This document shows positions 34,628 to 46,300 of a stretch of 64,000 nt of DNA, piece after piece. The DNA is from Asparagopsis taxiformis. Its lineage: Eukaryota > Rhodophyta > Florideophyceae > Bonnemaisoniales > Bonnemaisoniaceae. The stretch covers positions 1 through 64,000 of the forward strand of contig JALQPE010003014.1 in the NCBI GenBank assembly GCA_030407315.1, in the 5' to 3' direction. The notes under the pieces were generated by a model. The model did no database searches. It had not been told where the DNA came from and saw only the letters and a program-made list of their open reading frames with translations. Position 1 is the stretch's first letter. Every line of letters begins with the position of its first letter. The position numbers and the translations under genes are program-made.

Positions 34628-37589
34628 ATGGCTCCTCGCACTCGCTCCAAACCCTCTGCCCCCGCCCCTGCTCGCGCTTCGACTCGCGGTCGGGCCTCTG
34701 CTCGCTCTCGCGCCCCTTCTCGCAGCCCTGGTCACGATAACTCTGTCACCGCCGAGGTTCAGTTGTCAGACTGTCCCAAAGCTGACCACAGGCTGTCTCC
34801 CTTGGATTTGCACAGACCCCCCCTATTCTCTCGTCATATTAGGGAAGGGAGAGTGCTTGAGCTGAAGGAGAAGTTCCTGAGGGAAGGATTCACCTCCTCA
34901 ATCTCCCGAATCCTTGCCTGCAAAATGCTCCTTCCAGTGAAGGCAGCACAACCCCCACCCTTCAAACGTTCTACATCGATGGTGGCCATCGCGTTGCGGC
35001 TCTCCAGAAGTGCATTCGTGAAGACCCGGAAGGGCAACATCCGTATGCTGCTTCATTCAGGAACATCGATGTGGCTTTGATCAGGCGCCCAGGGACAGAA
35101 GAAGTTTCCGATGAGTACTTCACACCTTTTGAAGTACTCGGGCTGTCCATTCAAGCAAACACACTCACGCATGATGTTGCCCTTGTTTCTTTGGCAGACC
35201 GAGTGTGTTCTGTGGTCCAACTGCTCACGACCAAGGACATGCTGGGTGAACCGAATCGGAAGTGCATTCAGGTCATCATGGACAGCCAGTTGTCGATATC
35301 GAAACTGGGCTACCAAGCCATCAACAAGCACGTGACTGCTGCGAAAGGCTTCCGGACTGTGAACAACAAAGCGCTTGAGTTCTGGAGTTCCGTACCGAGC
35401 ATGTTCACCAAGGAAATTCTCGCTGCGGAACAGGAAAGGGCCGTTAAAGAAGGCCGTGACATCAACGACGATGTCTTCAAGCAGTCCGTAGACATGTATG
35501 GCTGCAACATGGATCTCGTTTTCATGGCAGACTTCCGTCGCGGCTCGGAGTATCAGCAAAGGTTCATCTTGCTCATAACAGCTCTCTGGACACGCATGCG
35601 AGATCTGCGTCAGTTGAGTAGGACGACAAGAGGATTTGGTAATCCTTTCGTTCGTGTTTTGATTGAAGTGTTCAAGATGTCCGAGCCGGTTGCTGCTCAC
35701 AAAATGATGGAGCCTCCGCTCGACCATTTCTACTCCGAGCTCAAGAACACTGGGTCAGGAAAGGAGACTGTTATTGCGAACAGTATCGCGGAGACCCTCC
35801 TGCACTTCAATACCGACGATAACAGCGGTACGAAGCATGCTCTCGTCTCCGACGAAATGTATGAGCAGCTTCGCTTTTCCACGGGCGTTGTGGACATGGA
35901 AGAAGACCAAAGGGTCATTGTTCACAATGAACAGCCATCTGAAGATGCGCCGAAGCCATCTACGCCCCAATCAGATGAGCCTTCTACCCCTTCTACCCGT
36001 TCTGGTCCTACTCCTCCTGCCCCTTCTACCCCTCCTGCTCCTCGTGCTCATTCTACCCTTCTACCCCTCTACTCCTTCTACCCCTTCTACCCCTACCCCT
36101 TCTACTCCTGCTCTCTACCCTCCTCCTCCTGCCACTACTTCCCTCCTCCTCCCCCTCCTCCTGCCTTCCGTTCCCGCCTTCCACCCCTCCTGCTACCCCT
36201 CCTGCCGTTCCCGCCCCTTCCACTCCTGCTACCCCTCCTCCTGCTTCCGTTCCCGCCCCTTCCACCCCTCCTGCTACCCCTCCTGCTCCTGCCACTTCCG
36301 TTCCTGCAGTTGAGCAGGCTCAAGGAACCCCTGATGCCACTGTGGCAGGTTCTGAGAAGCAATTGGGATCTGTTCTCCTCCGTCTCCCTCTCAATGCACC
36401 ACCGCTTGCGGTGAATGAGCCAGTCGAGACACTTCGCAGGTCGAAACGGCAGAGAACGGAGAGTTCACGGATTGGAGACAATGAGGCAGAGTCGGAGGTA
36501 GAAGAGTCCGAAGAGCCCCTTCCGAAGCGCAGAAGACTGGAAGTTAACCGTACGGTTAAACGTTCAACCGAGGAGATTCCATTGTTCAGCGATGAGCAGG
36601 AAAATCCCCTCCCCGACAGGGTAGTCGATGAACGGATTATGGATATTCTCCCGAACACCATACCGTCAGACTCTAGGGTCAAGTACTATATCGACAGCAA
36701 GCTGTACGAAACAATCCGACAGGAGATTTTGAGTGCAGCTGCTGCCGATATGAATTGTATAGCGTGCAGTGGTCCAGCTTGCTGTGCAGAGAAGTTCTTT
36801 GCAACAGCTAGGTCAACTCTCAATCTCTTGGGTGCCCATGTACTCAGTGGTATCTTCCGTTCTTCGACTGTGGGCAACGCAGCACATGAACTGTTCACGT
36901 TCTACGCCCAGAAGTTCAAACCTGTTCATTCTTCTGCTGAAGACAGTTCCAATGATCCCTGGCATCAGATTCGAAACAAGGGTGAGGTAACGGCAGAGCA
37001 ACAGGCCTCTCGTTTGGGAAGGTTCTCTATCTCAAGGAAGAAGATTTGCGACGATCTCGAGCAGATGGATGAACATCAATTCAAGAACAAGATGATTCTC
37101 GAGGTCGGCAAAGCAATCTGTGCCGAGCTAATGTACTTGGGCCTAGGAATCCATGAGCCTGTGGCCTTTCCTAAAACCGGTTTACGTCTTTTGCTGACCT
37201 CTGATGGTGCTCCAGATCAAGACTTGCACACAGACCTACCGGTGGTCATCAATGATTCCGATTTCCCACCTGGAAGATCGTACTTTCTGATGGCAAGCGC
37301 GGCTGATGGGTTCTGGCTTCGTGGAGCGTATTTCAGCCACGTCTGTTTGACGCGTGCAGACGCTGAGAAGTACAAGACGCCTGTTATGGACATCTACGTG
37401 CCACCGTATTCTCTCTTCATCGGTCGTGGTGACTTCTACCATGGAGGCAAGGGATTCAGTAGTTCAGCGGAAAATCGCCTAACATATGGTCTTCCGGTTC
37501 GTTCTCATCTCTACCTTTTAAGTGACGAAGAAGAATTGGCGGATGCTATCGAAACAGTCAACTACTGGGATGCACCTAGTGCGCGATAA
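34628..37589 (+). pseudogene. ParB-like/2OG-dioxygenase fusion, gene 2 (E2), with two frame breaks
   Basis: ATG at 34,628 opens a Ser/Arg/Pro-rich N-terminus. The first break is at a C-run near 34,950, just before the ParB-like motif YIDGGHR (34,972-34,992). That frame then runs to about 36,060 and shows the same downstream blocks as gene 1 (RRPGTEE, FTPFEVLGLS, LADRVCSVVQL, AKGFRTVNNKALEFWSSVPS). The second break lies in a (CCTTCTACC/CCTCCTGCT) tract at 35,975-36,310, after which a third frame encodes the dioxygenase part: HTD (37,227-37,235), distal FYHGGKG (His 37,440-37,442) and LPVRSH (Arg 37,500-37,502). All catalytic-type residues survive. Both breaks are in simple repeats, so this may be a live gene misread in the assembly or a recent pseudogene. 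Confidence 0.75.
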
Positions 37590-37918
37590 TCTGCAAGAAT
37601 ACTGCTTTGCCTCTCCCTCTACAGGCAGCATCTGCCAATCCTAAGCTAGCTTCGGTAGTATACTTCCTTTACCACAACTAAATCTACTCCTATTCATGAC
37701 TTTGAAAATATTAGCACGGTCAGTCTACTGCACTATTAGAGTTCCTCTACCTCTCACCCCGCATAGCTTCTACACCCTACATCGTACAGACTGATCTCTT
37801 TTCCTTTCCTACATGCATGGCACAGTTTTGCAAGACTGCCACAATTCCACATCACTCGAGTAACCAAGGTCTTGAATTGTTCTTCTTAGTATACTAACTG
37901 TAGTTGAGATGCAAACCT
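37590..37918. other. 3' flank of ParB-dioxygenase gene 2
   Basis: About 330 bases, AT-rich, no gene or repeat seen before the palindromic array. Confidence 0.4.
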
Positions 37919-38480
37919 GGCAGCCAATGGAATTGCTGCACCTGGGCTTTGCCATGCCAAAATAATACCCGGTATTATTTTGGCATGGCAAAGCCCAGGT
38001 GCAGCAATTCCATTGGCTGCCGCTGCGTTCATGACAGCCAATAGCAGAGCTGCACTTGGGCTGGCCACACCCAAAATAATACCCGGTATTATTTTGGCAT
38101 GGCAAAGCCCAGGTGCAGCAATTCCATTGGCTGCCGCTGCGTTCATGACAGCCAATGGCAGAGCTGCACTTGGGCTGGCCACACCCAAAATAATACCCGG
38201 TATTATTTTGGCATGGCAAAGCCCAGCTGCAGTAATTCTATTGGCTGCCGCTGCGTTCATGAGAGCCAATAGAATTGCTGCACTTGGGCTTTGCCATGCC
38301 AAAATAATACCCGGTATTATTTTGGCATGGCAAAGCCCAGGTGCAGCAATTCCATTGGCTGCCGCTGTGTTCATGACAGCCAATAGCAGAGCTGCACTTG
38401 GGCTGGCCACACCCAAAATAATACCCGGTATTATTTTGGCATGGCAAAGCCCAGGTGCAGCACTATCATTGGGCGTGGGC
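37919..38480. repeat. E2 palindromic array 3: five units at an exact 114-bp period
   Basis: Palindrome centres lie at 37,970, 38,084, 38,198, 38,312 and 38,426, exactly 114 bp apart. The first unit is a perfect palindrome of 103 bp (37,919-38,021) around a single central C. Its half-site reads outward as GGTATTATTTTGGCATGGCA, then AAGCCCAGGTGCAGCAATTC, then CATTGGCTGCC. Other units have one half replaced by a diverged GGCTGGCCACACCC arm. The array lies between two convergent genes, so at their shared 3' side. Confidence 0.95.
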
Positions 38481-38621
38481 TGACTGGCACCGCTCAGCAA
38501 ATGAAAGTCTGTTATTATCGCTCAGGTAGATTGTAGTACTACAACGTTGTACGAGTTCAGATGCAAGACTTTTTATTGCTGATGGTACTCTTGATATCTG
38601 TAATTGGACGCGTAAACTGTC

Positions 38622-40459
38622 CTACTTTTCTGCAGTCCAGTAGCGCGATCCATAGTGAACGAATATCTCTTCCCCAGCTCGAACATCTACTACAACCTGC
38701 GCTAGGATGAGATCAGGTTTTGCTACTGCATACTTGAAGTCGCAAGTAGGATTGACGTCTTTGTGAACTCGGAACTCTGCATTTTTTCTGCGTTGCACAT
38801 TTGCAACTCTCTCCATTCCGTCAATGGTCCTACTGTCGTTGAGGTAGCTGCAGACATTGTATTCCGCTGGTACAAGATATATCTTGTCGACCGGTGCTTC
38901 TTCTCCGATGACACTGGTCTCCATCTCCATGTTGAAGTTTTGGAATCTTTCACCAGTACAACCGAACCCGTCCGGTCCGTACAAGCGACTGCGTTGCGGT
39001 TCATTCTCCCCAATCTTCCCGTATAAAATTGTCCCATTATACCATCCAACAACAGAGCCCCTCTCTAAATCTTCTGCGGCAAAAACCCCCAATCCTCCCT
39101 CTCGAACTGTCGATGCAGCAACAATAACGTTGTGAAAGGAGGCATCTACTGCAAGCATCATCTCAGGGTCAACGGAGAAAACCTTGCCTAAATCTTCTAC
39201 GCCCCATTCATTCATTGGGACTTCGGCAAGTCTTCGGAGCATGCTTTGATCCCGCGCAACAGAGGAGACAAATCGCAACATATGCAGTGGTAGTGAAGAT
39301 ACCGACGGGAATCCATCAGGCGCATCACTTCAATGTCGAAGTCTTTCACTTCCTACATTGCTCCTTATCGATTAATTCCATTCTTTGTTAGCGAGAATAC
39401 TCGATATGTCATTTTTGGTTGCCTCCCCAAAACTCCATCTCGACCTTGCCTAACAAAGCAATCCAGCAACAACGGCTGAGCTGATCCATGGCATGTGGCG
39501 TCTTTTTCACATCCAATAAACTTGCGATACAGACCATCTCTCATTGTCATGCAAGCTATTGCAGTAGAATACGTTCCGGAGAATAGATCTACCACAATGT
39601 CTCCTGGCTTTGAAAACCTTGAAATAAGCTCTCGAAGTATGGACAGAGGCTTCTGCTCCGCACGTAGCCTTTTGTCTTCGAAGTTCAATGACTCACCAGG
39701 TCCGAGCTTTGGGCAGTTGTCGATTGCGTTCACGTACCCTGGATGTCGTGAAAGGTCACGGTTATGCAAAGAATAATCAACCATTTCAAACGCGGCAGCT
39801 CCCATCCCACGTTTGAAACTGTGCACAACAAACTCGTGAATGTTGTGTAATGAACACGATTTGTTCATTGGGTTTTGGATGAATACGTAGGGACGACGGC
39901 TTAGAATGAGAGGAACATCGTCTGTACGCATGGATTGTTCCCCGCTTTCTGCATTTTGAAGAGCTTCTCCCCACCCAACCAACTGTTTGATACTGGAAAA
40001 TATCAGGGCATGTCCTCCAGGGCGCAGCATTCGAGAAATGTCCTTTCCAGTACGAAACATTTGTGCGCTATTGATCTCATCATAGTCTGAATTGGTCTTG
40101 CCTTTCTCCCTCCGCGTGTTGAAGGGTGGATCGGTGAGCACAAGTTGTGCTTGTCCATCAATAGTATTCCCTGAAAGCATGCCAATGGAATCAGTGTTAA
40201 CCTGGTGCACTAACCTCGAGGCTGTACAGTTGTAAGCCACGCAAAATCTCTTCATGACCTTTTTCAATTGCACAATATGATCCGGTACCCCCTCTTCCTC
40301 ACCCACTGCCTCCGCTGACGGTGTATCCTCCGCAACATCTTGCATAACCGTGTCCACTGCGGACGAAGCCCTCCCATCCATGCTGGATGTATACTGGGAT
40401 CCAGAGTCATTGGTAGGTTTCCTTCCACCTGTACCTAAACGGCGAGTGCTGTGCTGCAT
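38622..40459 (-). CDS. Beta-class DNA methyltransferase followed by SET domain (E2)
   Basis: The 364-residue first frame (40,459-39,365) starts at ATG. It has LVLTDPPFNTRRE (DPPF 110-113), the motif typical of N6-adenine methyltransferases, and later VVDLFSGTYSTA (291-296) as the AdoMet-binding motif. Catalytic motif before AdoMet motif is the beta-class order. The second frame (39,281-38,622, 219 residues) is a SET domain: REGGLGVFAAEDL, CSYLNDSR in place of the usual RFINHSC, and RAGEEIFVHYGSRYW at the end. An 85-base gap with a stop separates them. A small unspliced intron or a frameshift would join them, but I could not find splice sites that keep the frame. The same domain order occurs in the E4 gene, which has ~400 extra N-terminal residues. 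It lies on the opposite strand to the rest of E2. Confidence 0.75.
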
Positions 40460-40479
40460 TGATTCATTCTACTCAAGAC

Positions 40480-40503
40480 GATCTCTTTCTCGAGAAAGAG
40501 ATC
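40480..40503. repeat. 24-bp perfect palindrome
   Basis: Half-site GATCTCTTTCTC, centre CTCGAG, no loop. It lies only 21 bases upstream of the methyltransferase start codon and so within its promoter or 5' leader. Confidence 0.9.
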
Positions 40504-40529
40504 TGGATCGTCTGTGTTTTCGGAAGTGG

Positions 40530-41072
40530 ACGCGGACGTCCAGTCTCTCTAGTACGGGTCCTAGTCGGCCCCGAGATTTACTAGAACAAATGAACGTCCG
40601 CGTCCAAAAAAAATAAAAATTTTTTGGATGCGGACGTCCACTTTCTCTAGTACATATGGCGGAATACTAGGGCCCGACATCCACTTTCTCTAGTACATAT
40701 GGCGGAATACTAGGACCCGACATCCACTTTCTCTAGTACATATGGCGGAATACTAGGACCCGACATCCACTTTCTCTAGTACATATGGCGGAATACTAGG
40801 ACCCGACATCCACTTTCTCTAGTACATATGGCGGAATACTAGGACCCGACATCCACTTCTCTAGTACATATGGCGGAATACTAGGACCCGACATCCACTT
40901 TCTCTAGTACATATGGCGGAATACTAGGACCCGACATCCACTTTCTCTAGTACATATGGCGGAATACTAGGACCCGACATCCACTTTCTCTAGTACATAT
41001 GGCGGAATACTAGGACCCGACATCCACTTTCTCTAGTACATATGGCGGAATACTAGGACCCGACATCCAGTA
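40530..41072. repeat. 43-bp minisatellite, ten units
   Basis: Ten near-identical units contain CTAGTACATATGGCGGAATA then CTAGGACCCGACATCCAC. Arms CTAGTA and TACTAG form an inverted pair inside each unit. One unit lacks a T, and the first has GGGCCC in place of GGACCC. A more diverged part at 40,530-40,640 has GGACGCGGACGTCC and CTAGTAC. The motifs resemble those at 14,090-14,230 and 17,660-17,800. Confidence 0.9.
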
Positions 41073-42683
41073 TACAATATATCAGCGAAAACCGGGAGGG
41101 AAGAAATTACAGCGGATGGTAAATTCAGGGCCCATATCGGACCGTATTTTATTCTCTCATTTAGGAAACTGCTCGTATACAATACGTCTCTCTAGAATAG
41201 GGAATACATATCTGGTCAGAATAGGAAATAAATACCCGGTTAGAATAGGAAATACGTATCCAGCCAGAATACAAAATACCTGTCAGCATATCGTCGATCA
41301 CCCATCTCCCTCACTATCGCGTTCTCCCTACCATCCGAACGCCATGCACCACCATCCGCACATACTGCAAGAACCCTCACGACCTAGATTACAAAAAATA
41401 CGCTCCTTCCCAATACCATCCCCGCTTTCCTCGACACCACCCCAGCCCATTAAATCATCAAGACATCAAACACGAACATGGTCAGCAAAATCTTACACCA
41501 CTTGAAACGCACTCTCACTTCTATCGTATGCCCCAAAATATACACATACCAGAAACACCTCACAGCTTCATTCCCCATCTTCCTACATCCCTTCTTCACT
41601 CTCCTTCAGTCCTGCCGTTCCTGCTTCACCACTCCTGCATCACATACAAAACATCAACCCCAACAGTCAGATTCAAAAGCAACGCTTACCACGACAGATA
41701 TCCTAGAAACTCCCTTACTTACCTCTCCGAGAGGATGACTGAATCATCCATCCTACACAAAATACAAACCATGATCCAAAAACCTTGCAATGAATAATCA
41801 AAGTCAGCAGTCCATATCTTCGCAAAACAAGTCTTGGTGCTCAGTGAAACTTACCTTCTGTCATCAACATTCCTGCATCATCTACACAACATCGGAATCA
41901 ACCACAACAGTCAGACTCAAAACCAACCCTCCCTCACAGCATACTTTCAAAACTCGCACACTTACCTTCGCTCCACACAATACACACCATGACTCAATAG
42001 GCTTCCAATGAAAAATATCGCATCAACGGAAATAGTCAGACTCAAAACCAACCTTCCCTCGCTGCTTACTTTCAAAACTCGCACACTTACTTTACCTGTT
42101 CCATCCTGCACACAATAAAAACCATAAATCACGTAATCGTGTAGCCAAGAAAAGTAGTCAGCATTCCGCATCTTCGCACAACCGGTCTGGGCGCCCAATG
42201 TGACTTACCTTCCGTCATCACTATTCCTCCATCACCTACGCAACATCGGATTCAATCGCAACAGTCAGATTGAAAACCAACGTTTCCCTCGCTACATACC
42301 CTGAGAACTCGCAAATGTACCTCTCATCCATCCTACACACAATACAAACCATGATCCAAAAACCTTGCAATGAATAATAATCATAGTCAGCAGTCCATAT
42401 CTTCGCAAAGCACATCTTGGCACTCAATGAAACTTACCTTCCGTCATCAACATTCCTGCATCATCTACACAACATCGGAATCAACCACAACAGTCAGACT
42501 CAAAACCAACCTTCCCTCACAGCATACTTTCAAAACTTCACGTACCTCTCTTCCATCCTCCGCTCAATACACACCATCAGTCAACAGGCTTCCCATGAAA
42601 AATATCGCATCAACGGAAATAGTCAGACTCAAAACCCACGCTTCCCTCAACGCATACCCTCGAGGGTAGAGGATGGAACGAAG
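41073..42683. repeat. C/A-rich tract with about six degenerate ~100-250-bp units
   Basis: Units share (A/C)ACAGTCAGA(C/T)TCAAAA(C/G)CAA, then CCTCACAGCATACTTTCAAA, then ACTCGCACACTTACCT; they begin near 41,655, 41,910, 42,025, 42,255, 42,490 and 42,615. The + strand is very poor in G. Short Ser/Thr/His-rich frames here are compositional. The tract could be the left subterminal region of E3. Confidence 0.65.
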
Positions 42684-42721
42684 GTACGTGCGCGAATCTT
42701 GATCAAGATTCGCGCACGTAC
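42684..42721. repeat. 38-bp perfect palindrome
   Basis: Half-site GTACGTGCGCGAATCTTGA, centre TGATCA, no loop. It lies about 600 bases upstream of the E3 transposase gene. It may be a junction of two transposon termini, like the one at 24,568. Confidence 0.9.
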
Positions 42722-43317
42722 AAAGCAAAGTCGGTCAAAGAAGATCAGTCGGTGATGAGGGCGGAGTGGAGCCTGCGGCGTCGACCGGACAGCTTTCTGC
42801 GTCCGCTTAAGTCTTGCTGTGCATACTCGAAATCATCGCCGGCAGTGAGATTGAGTATGGCCCAAGCCATGGTCTCTGATTCCCCGAACAAAGAGATCCG
42901 GATCGAGAACAACGAATATAAACATATAATCATATATATGAGAATCCATTTGCTTTCCTTACATGATCCGTGGCATATCCGCTGTAAAGCACATTCAGAT
43001 TCCACGAAGTTTGGAAATAAAAAAGTTTATTATTACAAATGAATTAATTGAAAATTCATCTCCCAGGGCAGTCGTTCGTCCTTCCATGCACACGTTGCCA
43101 GCACGCAATGTGATGTAACAGTTGGAAATGATTGAACTCTCGGTTAAATTCCACCGTTGGGATGTCAGCTGGAGTGAGCACAAAACTACTACCCAAAAAC
43201 TACGAACACGTTACATTCCAAGTCTCGAAAGCACCACAAAAATAAAATTGGTCGCATCTGGACGGCACAGTCTCCCCTGTTCAGCTCGCAATCCTCCCTT
43301 TTGCGTCAAAACTCGAC
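42722..43317. other. 5' flank of the E3 transposase
   Basis: On the minus strand a frame ending near 42,745 contains ETMAWAILNLTAGDDFEYAQ followed by Arg/Ser-rich sequence, which could be the tail of a lost gene; I cannot name it. Otherwise no feature is seen. Confidence 0.3.
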
Positions 43318-46300
43318 ATGGAATGCAAGTATGAAGGGTGCTTCTACTACTGCGTAGATGCTTATGCGCTCGCGCTGCATGAGCGAACGTGTCGCTACCG
43401 TTTCAACCCCTCTCCCCAACATTTCAACAACGCTCGTGTCCCTGCCGTCACCCATGAGCCTGCTCGAAACGGCGACCATGATTCCCCGCAACCCAGCTCC
43501 CCAGACCCAGAATCTGGTCGTGCTTCCTCCAGCGACTCACCCTGTGACGCTTCACTGCCACCAACCTCAACCCCCTCCCGCGCAGACCTCCTCGTGCAAT
43601 CCCTCGCCGCCAGTCTCACAACCCTCGAGTACAAGGCCGGCGCTGGCCGCGTGAGCGAAGTCATCACCATCCTACAAGACCCCGCATTCTCCCTAGAAAA
43701 GTTCAACAGCGCCGTTCGCACCGTAGAAGAATGTCGCCACGTTACCGCTTCCATGGTCGAAACACATTTCCGCACCGAAGGTTACAAGAGCCACATCATT
43801 CCAGACAAAACTGGTAAGTACTCGGCACAGCTGTACCTCCGCGACCCAGTCGACATGCTCCGCAGGCAGTTAGCACTGGCTAACGACCAAAATACTCTCT
43901 TCCACCCCTCCCCACAGACCGCCCCAGACGGCACCGCAATATTTTCTCATCCCCTACACACAGAATTCGCGAAAACGCTGCACCAGGTTACTAGACAGCG
44001 CGTGCAGCTCTCGGAAGATCCACAGGTCGTATGGGCAGAGGAAAATGATCCCACCGCTTCCTCCTTTGCCGGCCTCCTCCAAGTGTACTCCGACAAGAGC
44101 AGCACAAGCCTCAAGAGCTCCGCAATCGTCGCATACCCCATACACGTCACACTGCTCAACTTCTCCGCCCCCCTCCGTCGCCACTGCATCCGTACCGGCC
44201 TCACCATCGTCGGGTATCTTCCGTACATTGTTAACCCTTCGTCCAACGCCTTGTTCGGTGATGAAATGCCGACAACCTCTAGTTCTGCTAGTCGCGCTCG
44301 CAAAATTGATATTCTTCATAAAGCACTCGAAAAAGTGTTTTCGTCCCTATCCACCGCGTTCTCTTCCGGGTTCCCCTGCACAGACTCCACTGCAACTGCC
44401 CGCCAATGCTTTCCCATCCTAGCCAATTATTGCTGCGACTTTCCAGAGGCCAAAGAGCTGTCATGCACTCGCAACAGCACTACCACCACACATCCCTGCC
44501 ACCGCTGCTACATCCCCGCCACTCAACTTGAATCCAGCGCGCCACACCAGCCCCGCTCCCTCGATGATACACGCTCTGCACGCCAAGAGAGCGCTCAGGA
44601 GCATACAACTGCTCCGCTCGAAGCTCTCTCCCTCCTCGAACAACACTCTGTCCTCGAATCGACCGCTCTTTTACCCACCAACAGTCCCCTAGACCCCTAC
44701 AACATTTTCTCCTTCGAGCCTCTGCACAATCTCCACCTCGGCATCTCAAAGCTCATCAAACAGTGCATTGTCCACCGCCTCAGCTCCCCAGACCTCACCA
44801 CCACTGCCTCCCATTCCGGGACACCTCGCACCTTCAAGAAGGTGAAAAAATCCATCCTCGCCGGCTCAAACAGCATTCTGTCCGCTATCGAACGCGACTA
44901 CTACATCACCGGTCTTCATGTCGACTTCTCCAAGGGTGAGAAGGGCACCAATTTGAACGGCCTCTTCACGGAGGACGGCATACGCGGCATGCTCGCAGCC
45001 AAAGACTATCACCATGTCGACATGGTGTTCCCTTTCATCGCAGCATTCATTGACACATGCTGTGACGAAGTAGATACAGCCCCCCTCACTTCCATCTGCA
45101 CGCAATACTCTGACCTCGTCGCATGGGTCATGAAACGCGGTCGCATCAAGCACTGGACTGCCGCCGAACTAGAAAGCCTCCAGAACTCCATTTCCTATTT
45201 CAAACAATCAATGCTCTCCACCCTCGGCCCATTCCACACCACAGGTCTCAAAACTTTCAAGTTCCATCTTCTAGACCATCTTCCCGGTGACTTGCAGAGA
45301 TATGGCGCCCTGGAACACATTGATGCAGGCCCCTACGAACACTCGCATCTTCTGTTCAAACAGAGTTATAGGAAAACCTCTCGAAGGCGCTCCACAGCCA
45401 TGGAAGAGACTATTCGCCACATGGAATTCTCCTTGGCCACTCCAACTGGTCATACCCCATCGAACACATTGGGAAACGCACGCATGATATCGCCCACAGA
45501 CGGTGCAGTACTCGTTCGCGACGGATTCACCGTTGCACTGCACGACTTTGCCTCCCTGCTGCCCGATGCAACCCTCCTCGTTGCAGATATCGACGGACAG
45601 CCCGATCCTGCCACTCTTTTGCCGCTGCACAACTCCTCGTTCCCGTCTGGCACCATAACGCTATTCCAGCAACTCGGTGACACAGCTGCACAAGCGTTCC
45701 TCACCCTCGCTAGACTGCGCGCCACGGCAGAAGGCCCTCCAATACATGACATGGACATTTCCGTCACCGTGGTAAAGTCCGCCTACGTCATGGGAGGGTA
45801 CGTCCCAGATGCCGACGACTTTGACCCGCACAGTGGCATGCTTCGCCCCACAAACGTGTCGAGGCACAAGCAGCAGCGCGTCTTTGCAACTTCATCGTTC
45901 GGCCCCGCAAAGAGATCGCAGTACTCCTTTGTCGTCATCTCCGGAACTGCCGATGACTACAGAACCATATGGGTAGGGCGCGTCCTGGCACTGGTACGCC
46001 TGCAGTCTCCAAACCTGTTTCAACCTGTAGAACTCGCTTTCGTTCAGTATATGACCTGCTTTGCCCCAAAAACCGCTGTGGAAAAATCACTTGGGTGCAT
46101 TTGTTTAAAGTGGTCCACATGGGACCCGGACAACGGATCCGTTGACAGCAATGACACTGCATCCCACAGTGCAGGTGGTCCTTGGTTTGACCTCATTCCT
46201 GCATCTACTATATCTGGCACCGTGCACATCGTACGAAGTAACTTTCCAGTCAAGCCATTTACGAAACAAATGCACTGGTCGGACCACCGTTTCTATCTCA

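Larger units (their letters stand above)
24534..40503. mobile_element. Element E2: transposase + two ParB-dioxygenases + methyltransferase-SET
   Basis: Grouped because three successive intergenic spaces (29.4, 33.7 and 38.0 kb) carry the same palindromic array module, and because the gene set matches E1/E4 in kind. Gene order is transposase (+), ParB-dioxygenase 1 (+), ParB-dioxygenase 2 (+, frameshifted), methyltransferase-SET (-). The limits given are perfect palindromes near each end and are tentative. No target-site duplication was found. Confidence 0.55.

Noticed and set aside
40630..41072. CRISPR-like array (43-bp units; also the 36-bp units at 18,680-18,850)
   Set aside because: Units are contiguous with no unique spacers and there are no cas genes; these are minisatellites in a eukaryotic context.
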